Notes: a model not told the origin generated them from the sequence alone. 64,000 nt of DNA from Vulcanimicrobium sp035943995 (GCA_035943995.1 DASZBS010000080.1:1-64000), one strand, 5' to 3'; counted from the stretch's first letter, positions 27,737 to 36,567 are shown. Program-made: numbers and translations.

Positions 27737-28486
27737 ATGCGGGACCGGTTCTTCGTCGAGGGCGTCCACGCGATCGGGGACCGCGTCGCGTTCGCCGCCG
27801 ACGACGCGCGCAAGCTCGCGACCGTGCTGCGCAAGCGCAGCGGCGACCGTGTGCAGGTCGTCGACTCCGGCGGCGTCGCGTTCGGCGCGACGCTCGACGT
27901 CGAGCGCACCGACGGTCACGCCGCGCGCGTGCGCGCGACGCTCGACGAGCGGCTCGACCGCGGCGACATCGAGACCGCGCTACGCGTGACGATCGCGCAA
28001 GCGGTGCCGAAGGGCCAGAAGATGGACCTCGTCGTCGAGAAGGCGACGGAACTGGGCGCGCACGCGATCGTGCCCGTGCGCAGCGCGCGCGTGATCGGCC
28101 ACGATACGAGCGCCGGGAAGGTCGAACGCTGGCGCCGCATCGCGAAGTCGGCCGCGCAGCAGTCCGGCCGCCTGCGCGTCCCCGAGGTCGCCGGCGTCCA
28201 CGACTGGGACGCGCTGCTCGCGACGTTCCCACACTTCGATCGCGTCTTCGTGCCGTGGGAGCTCGCCGAGCCGGCGCCGCTGCGCGACGTGTTCGAGCGC
28301 GAGCTCGTCGAAGCGGGCACCGTGCTCGTCGTCATAGGTCCGGAGGGCGGCTTCTCGGCGGACGAGGTCGAGCGCGCGCGTGAAGCCGGTGCGCTCGCGA
28401 TCTCGCTCGGCCGCCGCATCCTGCGCACGGAGACCGCGGCGCTGGTCGTGCTCGCCGCGCTGCTCTACGCGCGCGGCGAGCTGTAA
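27737..28486 (+). CDS. rsmE: 16S rRNA (uracil-1498-N3)-methyltransferase
   Basis: A 249-residue SPOUT methyltransferase that modifies U1498 of 16S rRNA. It begins with the PUA-like RNA-binding segment (RDRFFVEGV, HLRKVLR-like KLATVLRKRSGD). The SPOUT knot follows with KGQKMDLVVEKATELG, VIGPEGGFSADEVERA and SLGRRILRTETAALVVLAAL. Length is typical. The usual neighbours of rsmE, hrcA and dnaJ, lie just upstream, interrupted by the VapBC-like pair and the DUF962 gene on the other strand. Confidence 0.93.
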   Translation: MRDRFFVEGVHAIGDRVAFAADDARKLATVLRKRSGDRVQVVDSGGVAFGATLDVERTDGHAARVRATLDERLDRGDIETALRVTIAQAVPKGQKMDLVVEKATELGAHAIVPVRSARVIGHDTSAGKVERWRRIAKSAAQQSGRLRVPEVAGVHDWDALLATFPHFDRVFVPWELAEPAPLRDVFERELVEAGTVLVVIGPEGGFSADEVERAREAGALAISLGRRILRTETAALVVLAALLYARGEL

Positions 28487-28496
28487 TCGACCGAGC

Positions 28497-29549
28497 CTAC
28501 GTCGTCGGCGCGCCGCGCAGCGCTTCGAAGCTCAGCGGCTGCGTGCACGCGTACGCCTGTCCGTTCGGCGTGATCTGCGGCGTGCAGCGGCCGTACCCGA
28601 GCGACGAGATCAGCGGCACCGTCGTCTGGCCCGCGCCCGCGACGCGAATCTGTACGGTGCCGATGTCGCCGTAGTGCCCGCGCGTCACGAGCCGCATCCA
28701 CACCGTGGGGCTGACGACGGCCCACGGCGAGTCCAGCGTCGATACGTCGGCGGTCTGGAGCGGTGCAAACGTGCGGCTGAGCGCGTTGAAATCGCTCGCC
28801 TGGCTGATGATCTGCGATCGCTCGTCGCGCAGCTCGGTGACGAGCCGCCCGGCGCCGCCGAGCTGACCCAGGATGCTGTCGAGCGACGGTCCGCCGAGCG
28901 CGCTCGAGAGCGAGCTCCACTTCCCTTGGATGTCGTCGAGCGTGCTCGTCCCGAGCTGGCTCCGGTAATCGGGGATCAGCGTGTCGACGACCGATTTGAA
29001 CTGCGGCGCGAAATCGGCGTAGCCGAGCCCGCCTTGCATCGTCCACGACGTGCCTTGGATCGCGCTGAACTGGTAGGGCGTCGACGACGCGCGCGAGTTC
29101 ATCGCGATGATCGCGGGGGCGCGCTTACCGCGCATCGCGCCGAGCACGAACGCGAGCGGCGCGCGCGCCGGCCGCGCGTGGCTCATGCAGAAGAGGCGCA
29201 CCGCGACGGCGTAGTCGCCCGGCGCCAGCGCCACCGTGCCGGTGTTCGACTGCTTCAGCTGGTTGATGATCGATCCGATAGCCGCGTTCGCCGCCGCGCC
29301 CGATATGGGGGCGAACGGCGCGCCGGGCAACGTGTCGACCGTCGGATATAGGTCGACGGGATCGAGGCGGATCGGGCTTTGCTCGACGATGTAGGGCGCC
29401 AACTGCTTCGCGGCGGCGCCCAGCGCCGCGCGCTTGGGGTCGAGCGCGCCCGGGAGATTGAACTGCGCCGACGCCGACCGGGTGCCGAAGCCGCCGGCGA
29501 CGAGCACGACGGCCAACGCCGCGACGAGAGAGCGTTGCATGAGCTTCAT
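28497..29549 (-). CDS. secreted hypothetical protein
   Basis: A 350-residue exported protein with signal peptide MQRSLVAALAVVLVAGGFGTRSASA. I do not recognise a family. Residues 60-130 contain a possible strand domain (PAPGDYAVAVRLFCMSHA), and a 200-residue mostly helical region follows with LGGPSLDSILGQLGGAGRLVTELRDERSQII. A last domain has paired Cys (GRCTPQITPNGQAYAC). I start at ATG 29549; ATG 29540 is equally good. An in-frame ATG at 29699 would place the signal peptide internally. Confidence 0.6.
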   Translation of the reverse strand: MKLMQRSLVAALAVVLVAGGFGTRSASAQFNLPGALDPKRAALGAAAKQLAPYIVEQSPIRLDPVDLYPTVDTLPGAPFAPISGAAANAAIGSIINQLKQSNTGTVALAPGDYAVAVRLFCMSHARPARAPLAFVLGAMRGKRAPAIIAMNSRASSTPYQFSAIQGTSWTMQGGLGYADFAPQFKSVVDTLIPDYRSQLGTSTLDDIQGKWSSLSSALGGPSLDSILGQLGGAGRLVTELRDERSQIISQASDFNALSRTFAPLQTADVSTLDSPWAVVSPTVWMRLVTRGHYGDIGTVQIRVAGAGQTTVPLISSLGYGRCTPQITPNGQAYACTQPLSFEALRGAPTT

Positions 29550-29713
29550 GAGGCGCGGTTCGGCACGCTTGCGTCTACCTCCGGCCGGTGATGAGCGTGT
29601 GATGAGACTTGCGCGACAACCGTAGACGCCCACCGTTTTCCCACCATCGCGCGGTACGCTTCTGACAGGAACCGGCGCCCACACGCCGCCGGCCATCACG
29701 AGGAAACGCCATC

Positions 29714-30244
29714 ATGCTCAATCGTCTCTCCAAGTTCATCGTCGCGACCGGCGCCGCGGCGTCCATCAGCGTCGGCGCGCTCGCGCCGCGCCCGGCGTCC
29801 GCCGACACGACGTCGACCATCCTCACCGCGGCCGCCGCGATCGGCGCCGTCGTGCTGTTGAACAACTACCAGCACAAGAAGGCCGCCGCGAACACGATCG
29901 TCGGTTACACCCGCAACGGCGGCACCGTCTACGCCGACGGCCGCGTCGTGATGCCGGACGGGCAGACATACTACCCGAACTCGAACACCAACGGGCAGTA
30001 CGGCTACAACTACCCGGTCAACAACGGCCAGTACAACGACGGCCAATACGCCAACGGCCAGTACAACAACGGGCAGTACAACTACGGCCAGTACAATAAC
30101 GGCCAATACAACAACGGCCGCTACAACAACGGCCAGTACGCGAACAACGGTCAATACGCCAACAACGGCCGCTGGAACACCGCGAATCGCAATCGCGCGA
30201 ACACCACCGACGACGCGCGCAACCGCGACCGCGACCAGCACTAG
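29714..30244 (+). CDS. secreted protein with NGQY repeats
   Basis: A 176-residue exported protein. The signal peptide ends at ASA (residue 30), then a hydrophobic helix (STILTAAAAIGAVVLL) and a short strand segment (GYTRNGGTVYADGRVVMPDGQTYYP). From about residue 95 the chain is made of 11-12 units of the type NGQY(N/A/D), in tandem. The composition is Asn, Gln, Tyr and Gly only, without Cys. Such tracts are prion-like or may form extracellular fibres. The repeat is also present in the DNA, so unit number may vary. Confidence 0.7.
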   Translation: MLNRLSKFIVATGAAASISVGALAPRPASADTTSTILTAAAAIGAVVLLNNYQHKKAAANTIVGYTRNGGTVYADGRVVMPDGQTYYPNSNTNGQYGYNYPVNNGQYNDGQYANGQYNNGQYNYGQYNNGQYNNGRYNNGQYANNGQYANNGRWNTANRNRANTTDDARNRDRDQH

Positions 30245-30286
30245 GGCTCGCGCAACCGATCCGCGAGGCCGGCTGTCGATGCGGGC

Positions 30287-30895
30287 ATGAGCCTGCACGT
30301 CTGGCTCGGCTTCGCGGCGTTCGCGTTGCTGGTGTCGGTGGTCCCCGGCCCGGCCGTCATCGCGGTCGTGTCGAGCGCGCTGCGCGGCGGCTTCCGCGCA
30401 TCCCTTGCGGCCAACGCCGGCGTGCTGGTCGGCGACGCCGTGTTCGTCGCGGCGGCCGCGCTGGGGCTCGGCGCCCTGCTCGTCGCGTCGCACACCGTGT
30501 TCGTCGCGGTGCGGTGGCTCGGTATCGCGTACCTCGCGTATCTCGGCGTGCGCGCGCTGCTCGATCGCGGTACCGCGTTCGCCGTCGAAGCGCCCGGCCG
30601 CGAGCGGCGCGCGTTTCGCTTCGGCGTCACCACGCAGCTCGCCAACCCGAAGATCATCCTGTTCTTCGGCGCGCTGCTGCCGCTGTTCGTCGACCCGGCC
30701 CGCCCGGCGGCGCCGCAGTTCGTGCTCCTCGGCGTCACGTTCATCGTCAGCGACGCGCTCGTGTTCGCCGCCTACGGCGCGCTCGCGTACCGCGCGCGCG
30801 TGTTGCTGAAGACGCCGCGCGCCGCGCGCGTGACGTCCCGCGTCACCGGTGTCGCAATGCTCGGCGTCGCCGCCCGCCTCGCGGCCGAACGCTAA
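30287..30895 (+). CDS. LysE-family exporter
   Basis: A 202-residue membrane protein with six predicted helices. The family signature GPAVIAVVSSALRGGFRASLAANAGVLVGD near the start and TTQLANPKIILFFGALLPLFVDP in the middle identify a LysE/RhtB-type translocator, which exports amino acids or homoserine lactones. The substrate is not determined by sequence. Its stop overlaps the convergent hydrolase gene by four bases (TAAG/CTAA), so no terminator separates them. Confidence 0.88.
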   Translation: MSLHVWLGFAAFALLVSVVPGPAVIAVVSSALRGGFRASLAANAGVLVGDAVFVAAAALGLGALLVASHTVFVAVRWLGIAYLAYLGVRALLDRGTAFAVEAPGRERRAFRFGVTTQLANPKIILFFGALLPLFVDPARPAAPQFVLLGVTFIVSDALVFAAYGALAYRARVLLKTPRAARVTSRVTGVAMLGVAARLAAER

Positions 30896-31674
30896 GCGGG
30901 CACCGCTTCGCGCACCGCGCCCACGAAGCGCTCGAACGCGCTGCGGTGCAGCGTGTGCCCGTGGCCGGCGAACTTCTCCACGCGAACGCGGCCGTTGCGC
31001 CGCGCGAGATCGTCGGCCGCCACCACGGAATCGTCGCCCGCGAGCAGGATCGTCGTCGCGATCTTGAGCGTCGCGAGCCGTTCGCGAAGATCCCAGCCGC
31101 CGTCGTCGGCACGGTTGTCGCGCCCCAGCCGCCGCAGCGTCTCGAGCTCGAGCGACGCCATCGCGTGCACTTTCCCTTCGCGGTCGCGCGCGTCCGCATC
31201 GGCGAACGCCTCGCGCACCGCCGCGTCACGCGCCGCGCCCGGTGCGTAAGCCAGCAGCACCGCGAGATCGTCGACGTACTCGCGCTCGAACGACCCCGGC
31301 ACGACGCGGATCATGGGATCGACGAGCACGAGCGCGCGCGCGACCTTCGGCCCGCCGACCAGCGTGACGGCGCCGCCCCACGAGTGCCCGACGACGGCCG
31401 CAACGGTGCCGATGCTGTCGGCGACCGCGCGCAGATCGGCGGCGAGCGCGTCGAGCGTCAGCGGCGCGTTCGTCTCGGCGTCGCCGTGCCCGCGCTGGTC
31501 GTAGGCGAACACGCGGTGCGTGCTCGCGAGCGCGTCGCCCAAGCGCGCGAAGTCACGGCGCGACGAGCTAATGCCGTGCACGCACAAGATCGCCGGGCCG
31601 GCGTCGCCCCAGCACTCCACGGTTGTCGTCGCGCCGCTCTCCAGCACGACGCGGCGCGCTTCGGCCGCGATCAC
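30892..31674 (-). CDS. alpha/beta hydrolase
   Basis: About 260 residues. HGISSSRRDFARL gives the oxyanion region, VVGHSWGGAV the nucleophile elbow with Ser, and the catalytic His is near the C-terminus in GHGHTLHR. An Asp follows LLAGDDSVV. The GTG at 31674 overlaps the stop of the upstream dehydrogenase by GTGA, which fixes the start. Substrate unknown; the tight coupling implies that it acts in the same pathway as the dehydrogenase. Confidence 0.85.
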   Translation of the reverse strand: MIAAEARRVVLESGATTTVECWGDAGPAILCVHGISSSRRDFARLGDALASTHRVFAYDQRGHGDAETNAPLTLDALAADLRAVADSIGTVAAVVGHSWGGAVTLVGGPKVARALVLVDPMIRVVPGSFEREYVDDLAVLLAYAPGAARDAAVREAFADADARDREGKVHAMASLELETLRRLGRDNRADDGGWDLRERLATLKIATTILLAGDDSVVAADDLARRNGRVRVEKFAGHGHTLHRSAFERFVGAVREAVPA

Positions 31675-32603
31675 GCGCGCGTCCGCCCGGGGAACGTGAG
31701 CTCCGCGATCGCCGACTTGTCGAGCTCGCCGTGCCCCGCGGCGACGAGCCGGTCGTACTGCGCTTTCGTCGCCGCGGCGAGCGGCATGCGAAGCCCGGCA
31801 CGCTCGCCGAGCGCGAGCCCGATGCCCGAATCCTTCGCGGCGTGCGCGGCGGAGAAGTACACCTCGTGCTCGCGCGCGACCATGTCGGCGCCGTCGGTCT
31901 CGAGCACGCGCGAGTTGGCGCCGGTGTGCGCGAACACGTCTTGCAGCGCGCCGAGATCCAGCCCCAGCGCCGCGCCGAGCCCGAGCGCTTCGGCAAGTCC
32001 GGCGGTGTTGATGTTCATCAGCATGTTCACCAGCGCTTTGACTTGCGCGGCGCGCCCGGGCCCGCCGACCCAGCGCAGCGAGACGCTCATCGCTTCGAGC
32101 AGCGGCTTCACGCGCGCGAACGCGCGCTCGTCGCCGCCGCAGATCAGGTAGAGCTTGCCGTCGCGCGCCTGCGGGATCGAGCTCGCCATGCACGCCTCGA
32201 CGGCGGCCGCGCCGGCGCCGCGCACGAGCGCGTCGACCTCGACGTGCACGTCCGGCGTGATCGTCGCGCAGTTTACGAACACCTTGCCGCGCGCATCGTG
32301 CAGCAGCGAGTCGCCGTCACGCGCGAAGATCGCGCGCATCGCCGCATCGTCGGTCACGACGGTGAGCACCACGTCGCACGCCGCGGTGACGCCGGGGAGC
32401 GAATCGGGCACCTGCGCGCCGATCTCGCCGGCGAGCTCGCGCGCACGCTCGCGCGCGGCGTCGGAGACCGCCGCGACGGTGTAGCCCGTGTCGTGCAAGC
32501 GGCGCGCGATGTTCGCCCCCATGCGCCCGACGCCCACGACGCCGACCCGCGTCGTGCCGGGTGAAACGGCGGATTCTTCCCGCGGCGGCGGCGTGGTGCT
32601 CAT
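31671..32603 (-). CDS. beta-hydroxyacid dehydrogenase (3-hydroxyisobutyrate dehydrogenase family)
   Basis: A 310-residue NAD(P)-dependent dehydrogenase. The Rossmann fingerprint VGVVGVGRMGANIARRLHDTGY is near residue 20, the substrate loop VEACMASSIPQARDGKLYLICGG near 135, and the catalytic Lys in AQVKALVNMLMNINTAGLAEAL near 195. I choose ATG 32603, which has AAGG about ten bases upstream, instead of a distant ATG at 32747. It probably oxidises a 2-methyl-3-hydroxyacid-like compound. It is coupled to the hydrolase gene. Confidence 0.85.
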   Translation of the reverse strand: MSTTPPPREESAVSPGTTRVGVVGVGRMGANIARRLHDTGYTVAAVSDAARERARELAGEIGAQVPDSLPGVTAACDVVLTVVTDDAAMRAIFARDGDSLLHDARGKVFVNCATITPDVHVEVDALVRGAGAAAVEACMASSIPQARDGKLYLICGGDERAFARVKPLLEAMSVSLRWVGGPGRAAQVKALVNMLMNINTAGLAEALGLGAALGLDLGALQDVFAHTGANSRVLETDGADMVAREHEVYFSAAHAAKDSGIGLALGERAGLRMPLAAATKAQYDRLVAAGHGELDKSAIAELTFPGRTRA

Positions 32604-32739
32604 GGAGCCGCCCTTCTCCGCGACTCGTACGATCAGCTTCGCGCCCGCCGACCGCTGACGATCACGACGACGATGCGCGCGCTTGGACGGCCGCCCCCCT
32701 GACCCGGCGCGCACGGCGCGGGCTTCGCTTGCATATAGC

Positions 32740-32756
32740 GATATCATTGTGATATC
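32740..32756 (+). promoter_or_regulatory. palindromic operator upstream of the RHH gene
   Basis: A perfect 7-base inverted repeat, GATATCA and TGATATC, with a 3-base spacer, just ahead of the ribbon-helix-helix gene at 32768. Small symmetric AT-rich sites of this kind are typical operators for RHH antitoxins, so the gene is probably autoregulated. Confidence 0.6.
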
Positions 32757-32767
32757 ATAGGCCGACC

Positions 32768-32962
32768 ATGCGTGCGTTTCCAGCGCGCCTGGACGACCAT
32801 GTGTACGACGAGCTGAAACGACGGTCGGAGTCCGAACGCAAGAGCATGAACGCGGTCCTCAACGAATCGCTCGAACGCCATTTCCGGGGACACTCCGATG
32901 CGAAGGAAGCGTTGCTGCGCGCCCTCGCGGTGCTGGACGAGAGCGAGCGGAGCAAGACGTGA
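32768..32962 (+). CDS. ribbon-helix-helix (Arc-like) antitoxin-type protein
   Basis: A 64-residue protein. MRAFPARLDDHVYDELKRRSESERKSMNAVLNESLERHF is a complete RHH DNA-binding domain, followed by a short helix. A palindrome lies directly upstream. The usual next gene would be a PIN or RelE toxin, but what follows, by a four-base overlap, is a PRC-barrel-like protein instead. The toxin seems to be lost. Confidence 0.7.
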   Translation: MRAFPARLDDHVYDELKRRSESERKSMNAVLNESLERHFRGHSDAKEALLRALAVLDESERSKT

Positions 32963-33273
32963 TCGCGGCGTACAACTCTGGTTCGACCATGGCACGCACC
33001 CTCGAATCGCTCGACCCCGGCACCCCCGTCTTCGCCGGCAGCACCCGCGTGGGCACGGTGCGCGCCGTGTACGCCGAAGGCGACTCGCGCAGCGCCGACC
33101 TCGTTATCGTGAGCTGGGACGCGCGCAACGGCGACAACGTCGCGATCCCCAGCACCGAGATCGAGAGCGTCACGGACGACGGCGTGCAGCTCATCCGCCA
33201 GGAATCCGATCAGTACGCGGACCTGGCGCCGTTCGACGCCGCGAGCTTCCCCACGATGAAGCAGCTGAAATGA
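32959..33273 (+). CDS. PRC-barrel-like small protein
   Basis: About 104 residues. GTPVFAGSTRVGTVRAVYAEGDSRSADLVIVSWDARNGDNVAIPSTEIESVTDDGVQLI has the strand order of a PRC-barrel or similar small beta barrel. GTG 32959 overlaps the antitoxin stop; ATG 32989 (MARTLESL) is an alternative that fits the domain better, leaving MIAAYNSGST as a possible remnant of another gene. It overlaps the next start by ATGA. Role unknown; PRC barrels mediate assembly or RNA processing. Confidence 0.6.
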   Translation: MIAAYNSGSTMARTLESLDPGTPVFAGSTRVGTVRAVYAEGDSRSADLVIVSWDARNGDNVAIPSTEIESVTDDGVQLIRQESDQYADLAPFDAASFPTMKQLK

Positions 33274-34001
33274 CCTCGGCGCCCGCCGCGACGCGGCTGA
33301 AGTTCTCGATCGTCGTCCCCACTTACAACGAAGCGGGCGGGATCGAGAAGCTCGTCACGACGCTGCGCGACGTGTTCACGAAGAACGACTTGGACGGCGA
33401 GATCGTCGTCGTCGACGACAACTCGCCCGACGGCACGGGCGCGATCGTCGACCGGCTCGAGCGCGAAGGCTACCCGGTGCGCTGCCTGCACCGCCCCGGC
33501 AAGATGGGGCTGTCGTCGGGCGTGATCGACGGCTGGAAGTTCGCCCGCCCCGACTCGGTCGCACTCGGCGCGATGGACGCCGACTTCTCGCACGACGCCA
33601 CGATCCTGCCGCGCATGGTGCACGCGCTCAGCGAGGGTTACGGCCTCGCGGTCGGCTCGCGCTACGTGCCCGGCGGCGGGATCGAGAACTGGCCCAAGCG
33701 CCGCATCGTCACGTCGCGCGTCGCGATCGCGCTCGCGCAGCCGCTGGTGCCGATCAAGGACATCACGTCGGGGTACTTCATCGTCAAGCGCGAGGCGCTC
33801 GACGGCGTCGAGCTCGACCCGATCGGCTTCAAGATCGGCCTCGAAGTGATGGCGAAAGCGCATTACGGCCGCGCGCTCGAGGTGCCGTACGTGTTCACCG
33901 ACCGCGTCGCGGGCGAGTCGAAGCTCAACCAGGGCGAGATCTTCAACTACCTCAAACAGCTCGGCCGCATCTACGGCTCTCGCTTACGAGGCAAGCGCTG
34001 A
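33270..34001 (+). CDS. polyprenol monophosphomannose synthase-like glycosyltransferase
   Basis: A 243-residue GT2-family enzyme. FSIVVPTYNEAGGIEKLVTTL opens the fold, VVVDDNSPDGTG carries the nucleotide-binding Asp residues, GAMDADFSHDATILPRMV the DxD, and the C-terminal GESKLNQGEIFNYLKQLGRIY is typical of dolichol-phosphate-mannose synthases of the short class. It should load a polyprenyl phosphate with mannose or a related sugar. The ATG overlaps the previous stop by ATGA, placing it in an operon with accD. Confidence 0.87.
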   Translation: MTSAPAATRLKFSIVVPTYNEAGGIEKLVTTLRDVFTKNDLDGEIVVVDDNSPDGTGAIVDRLEREGYPVRCLHRPGKMGLSSGVIDGWKFARPDSVALGAMDADFSHDATILPRMVHALSEGYGLAVGSRYVPGGGIENWPKRRIVTSRVAIALAQPLVPIKDITSGYFIVKREALDGVELDPIGFKIGLEVMAKAHYGRALEVPYVFTDRVAGESKLNQGEIFNYLKQLGRIYGSRLRGKR

Positions 34002-34002
34002 C

Positions 34003-34914
34003 ATGCCGATGCCGGAGTGGCTGCGGCTGCGGCGCGCGACCCCCGTCGCCGCCGACCAGGCGGCGCAGTGGACGAAGTGCCCCAAGTGCGGCGCGATGAT
34101 CTACCGGCCCGATCTCGCCGCGAACCTCTGGGTGTGCCCCACGTGCAGCCATCATTTCCGGATGCACGCGTTCGACCGCATCTCGCTGCTGGTCGACGCC
34201 GACTTCACCGAGATCGGCGGCGATCTCAAGCCGGGCGACCCGCTCGGCTGGGCTGATAAAGTCCCGTACACGCAGAAGCTGCAGCGCGATCGTGAGAAGT
34301 CCAAGCTCACCGAAGGCGTCTTGTGCGGCTTCGCGTCGATCGGCGGCTACCCGGTTGCGCTCGGCGTCATGGATTTCAACTTCCGCGGCGGAACGATGGG
34401 AACCGTCGTCGGCGAGCGCATCGCGCTGCTCTTCGAGCGCGCGCGCGAGCGCAAGGTGCCCTGCGTCGTGTTCACCGCGAGCGGCGGCGCGCGCATGGAA
34501 GAAGGCATGCTGGCCTTGATGCAGATGGCGAAGACGACGCTCGCGGTGCGCCGCTTCCGCGACGCCGGCGGCTACTATCTCAGCGTGCTGACCGATCCGA
34601 CGACCGGCGGCGTGTCGGCGTCGTTTGCGTTCCAGGCCGACGTCGTGCTCGCCGAGGCGCGCGCCGCCATCGGCTTCGCCGGTCGCCGGGTCATCGAGCA
34701 GACGATCCGACAGAAGCTGCCGGACAACTTCCAGACCGCGGAGTTCTTGCTCGAGAAGGGCGCGATCGACATGGTCGTCGAGCGCGCGGAGCTCAAGAAC
34801 AAGCTGGTGCGGCTGCTCGACTACGGCGTCGGCGCGCGCCGGCCGCTCAACGGACAGGCCGCCGGCGCCGTGGCGCCCGCGCCGCAGCCCGGTTCCGCGG
34901 AGACGCGCGCGTGA
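34003..34914 (+). CDS. accD: acetyl-CoA carboxylase carboxyltransferase subunit beta
   Basis: A 303-residue carboxyltransferase subunit. The N-terminal zinc ribbon has CPKCGAMI and CPTCSHHF (four Cys). The crotonase core has GYPVALGVMDFNFRGGTMGTVVGE and ASGGARMEEGMLALMQMAKT. It transfers carboxyl from biotin to acetyl-CoA, with AccA. The stop overlaps the accA GTG (GTGA), so the subunits are made together. The ATG is one base after the glycosyltransferase stop. Confidence 0.96.
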   Translation: MPMPEWLRLRRATPVAADQAAQWTKCPKCGAMIYRPDLAANLWVCPTCSHHFRMHAFDRISLLVDADFTEIGGDLKPGDPLGWADKVPYTQKLQRDREKSKLTEGVLCGFASIGGYPVALGVMDFNFRGGTMGTVVGERIALLFERARERKVPCVVFTASGGARMEEGMLALMQMAKTTLAVRRFRDAGGYYLSVLTDPTTGGVSASFAFQADVVLAEARAAIGFAGRRVIEQTIRQKLPDNFQTAEFLLEKGAIDMVVERAELKNKLVRLLDYGVGARRPLNGQAAGAVAPAPQPGSAETRA

Positions 34915-35858
34915 ACGTCATCGTCGAGCGCGAGAAGGGTTTGCTGCAGCTCGAGCAGCGCATCGCCGAGCTGAAGGCGCAGGCGGCGCAGCAGCCGGTC
35001 GACATGACGGCGGAGATCCACGGGCTCGAGCACAAGTACGCGCAGATCCAGCGCGAGGTGTTCGGCACGATGACGCCGTGGCAGCGCGTCAACATGGCCC
35101 GCCATCCCAAACGGCCGCTCGGGTCGGATTACATCGGTGCGCTCGACCAGTTCGACGAGCTGCACGGCGACCGCCACTTTCGCGACGACCACGCGATCGT
35201 CGGCGGGTTCGCGAAGCTGCACGGCCGGCGCGTGATGGCGATCGCGCAAGACAAGGGCCGCGACACCAAGGAGAAAGTCTACCGCAACTTCGGCATGCCG
35301 TCGCCCGAAGGGTACCGCAAGGTGATCCGGCTGGTGCAGCTGGCCGACCATCTCGGGCTGCCGGTGGTGACGTTCGTCGACACGAGCGGCGCCGATCCCG
35401 GGATCGGCTCGGAGGAGCGCGCGCAGTCCGAAGCGATCGCGCAGTCCCTCTACGAGCTCGCCGACGCGCAGGTGCCGATCGTCGCGACGATCATCGGCGA
35501 GGGCGGCTCGGGCGGTGCGCTCGCGCTCGCGCTCGCCGACCGCGTGCTCATGCTGCAGCACGCGGTCTATTCCGTCGCGTCGCCGGAAGGCGCCGCGGCG
35601 ATCCTGTGGGGCGACGCCGCCCGCGCGGAAGAAGCGGCGACGCGGTTGAAGCTGACGTCCGACGATCTGCTCGCGTTCGGGATCGTCGACGAGGTGATCG
35701 ACGAGCCCGTCGGCGGCGCGCACCGCGACGCGGCCGGCACCATCGCGCGCGTCCTCGACGCGGTCTCGCACGCGCTCGACGCGCTCGTCACGGTCGCGCC
35801 GGACGACCTGCGCGACGCGCGCTACCGCAAGTTCCGCCGCATCGGATCGGCGGGCTGA
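34911..35858 (+). CDS. accA: acetyl-CoA carboxylase carboxyltransferase subunit alpha
   Basis: A 315-residue partner of AccD. Landmarks: TPWQRVNMARHPKRPLGSDYI, FDELHGDRHFRDD, PEGYRKVIRLVQLADHLGLPVVTFVDTSGADPGIGSEERAQSEAI and GEGGSGGALALALADRVLMLQHAVYSVASPEGAAAILW. The start is GTG at 34911, coupled to the accD stop. It forms the acyl-CoA binding site of fatty-acid synthesis with AccD. The biotin subunits are not in this window. Confidence 0.96.
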   Translation: MNVIVEREKGLLQLEQRIAELKAQAAQQPVDMTAEIHGLEHKYAQIQREVFGTMTPWQRVNMARHPKRPLGSDYIGALDQFDELHGDRHFRDDHAIVGGFAKLHGRRVMAIAQDKGRDTKEKVYRNFGMPSPEGYRKVIRLVQLADHLGLPVVTFVDTSGADPGIGSEERAQSEAIAQSLYELADAQVPIVATIIGEGGSGGALALALADRVLMLQHAVYSVASPEGAAAILWGDAARAEEAATRLKLTSDDLLAFGIVDEVIDEPVGGAHRDAAGTIARVLDAVSHALDALVTVAPDDLRDARYRKFRRIGSAG

Positions 35859-36187
35859 TGAACGCTTCGACGGCGGTTCGGATCTTGGGCCGGATCGGCG
35901 TCGTCGGCGTCGCGCTCATCGTGCTGTCGCTGATCGGCGTGCAGTACGCGCACGTCATCGGGCGCAACCTCGCGCTCGCGCACCAGCTGCACGACACCGA
36001 GCACGACATCGTCAGCCTCAACGCGCGCCGCGCGCAGCAGCAGCGCGAGATCCGCCGGCTGTCCGACCCGCGCGGCGCGATCCCGGAGATCCACGACCGG
36101 CTGCACCTCGTCGGCGACAAAGAAGCGATCATCTACCTCAAGCACGGCCGTCCGGCGCAGCCGCCGCGCCCGGCGACGGACCCATGA
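35858..36187 (+). CDS. FtsB/DivIC-like septum formation protein
   Basis: A 109-residue bitopic protein: a short cytoplasmic start, one membrane helix (residues 9-31), then a coiled coil (ALAHQLHDTEHDIVSLNARRAQQQREIRRLSDP), matching FtsB/DivIC. A C-terminal segment of about 30 residues is the usual FtsB tail (IPEIHDRLHLVGDKEAIIYL). It should join FtsL and FtsQ in the divisome. ATG 35858 overlaps the accA stop by one base. Confidence 0.72.
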   Translation: MNASTAVRILGRIGVVGVALIVLSLIGVQYAHVIGRNLALAHQLHDTEHDIVSLNARRAQQQREIRRLSDPRGAIPEIHDRLHLVGDKEAIIYLKHGRPAQPPRPATDP

Positions 36188-36567
36188 GCGAGCGCGTCCG
36201 CGGGAGCGTGATCAACGTCCACAACCTCGGCGCGATCGTGCGCCTGGAGGACGGGCGGCTCGTCGCGGCGCCGATCGGCGACGTCAACAAGAACCGCGCC
36301 GCGTACACCCGCGCGCTGGAGCACAAGGAGACGACGCTGCCGTTCGACCTCGTCGGCAAGATGGTCGTCATCGCGCAGACGCGCATCGACGAGGTCGCGC
36401 CGACGACCGACGTCCCGCCGCTCACCGACCCGTCGTTCGAGGCGCAGATCGCGGCGTATCTGAAATCGACCGAGGAGTGGGCGCCGTCGGACCGGCCGCA
36501 GCCGTTCGAGCGCCACCTCGTGCGCAAGCGCCACCGCGCGAAGCTCTTCGAGAGCCGCGCCGAGTGA
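36184..36567 (+). CDS. S1-domain RNA-binding protein
   Basis: A 127-residue protein. The N-terminus (RVRGSVINVHNLGAIVRLEDGRLVAAPIGDV) has the strand pattern of an S1/OB RNA-binding domain, but the rest is short. The second half (residues 75-127) is charged. It overlaps the FtsB-like gene (ATGA) and is followed by a one-base overlap with the RpiR gene. An S1 protein after divIC is a known gene order in Gram-positive bacteria (YabR). Confidence 0.7.
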   Translation: MSERVRGSVINVHNLGAIVRLEDGRLVAAPIGDVNKNRAAYTRALEHKETTLPFDLVGKMVVIAQTRIDEVAPTTDVPPLTDPSFEAQIAAYLKSTEEWAPSDRPQPFERHLVRKRHRAKLFESRAE

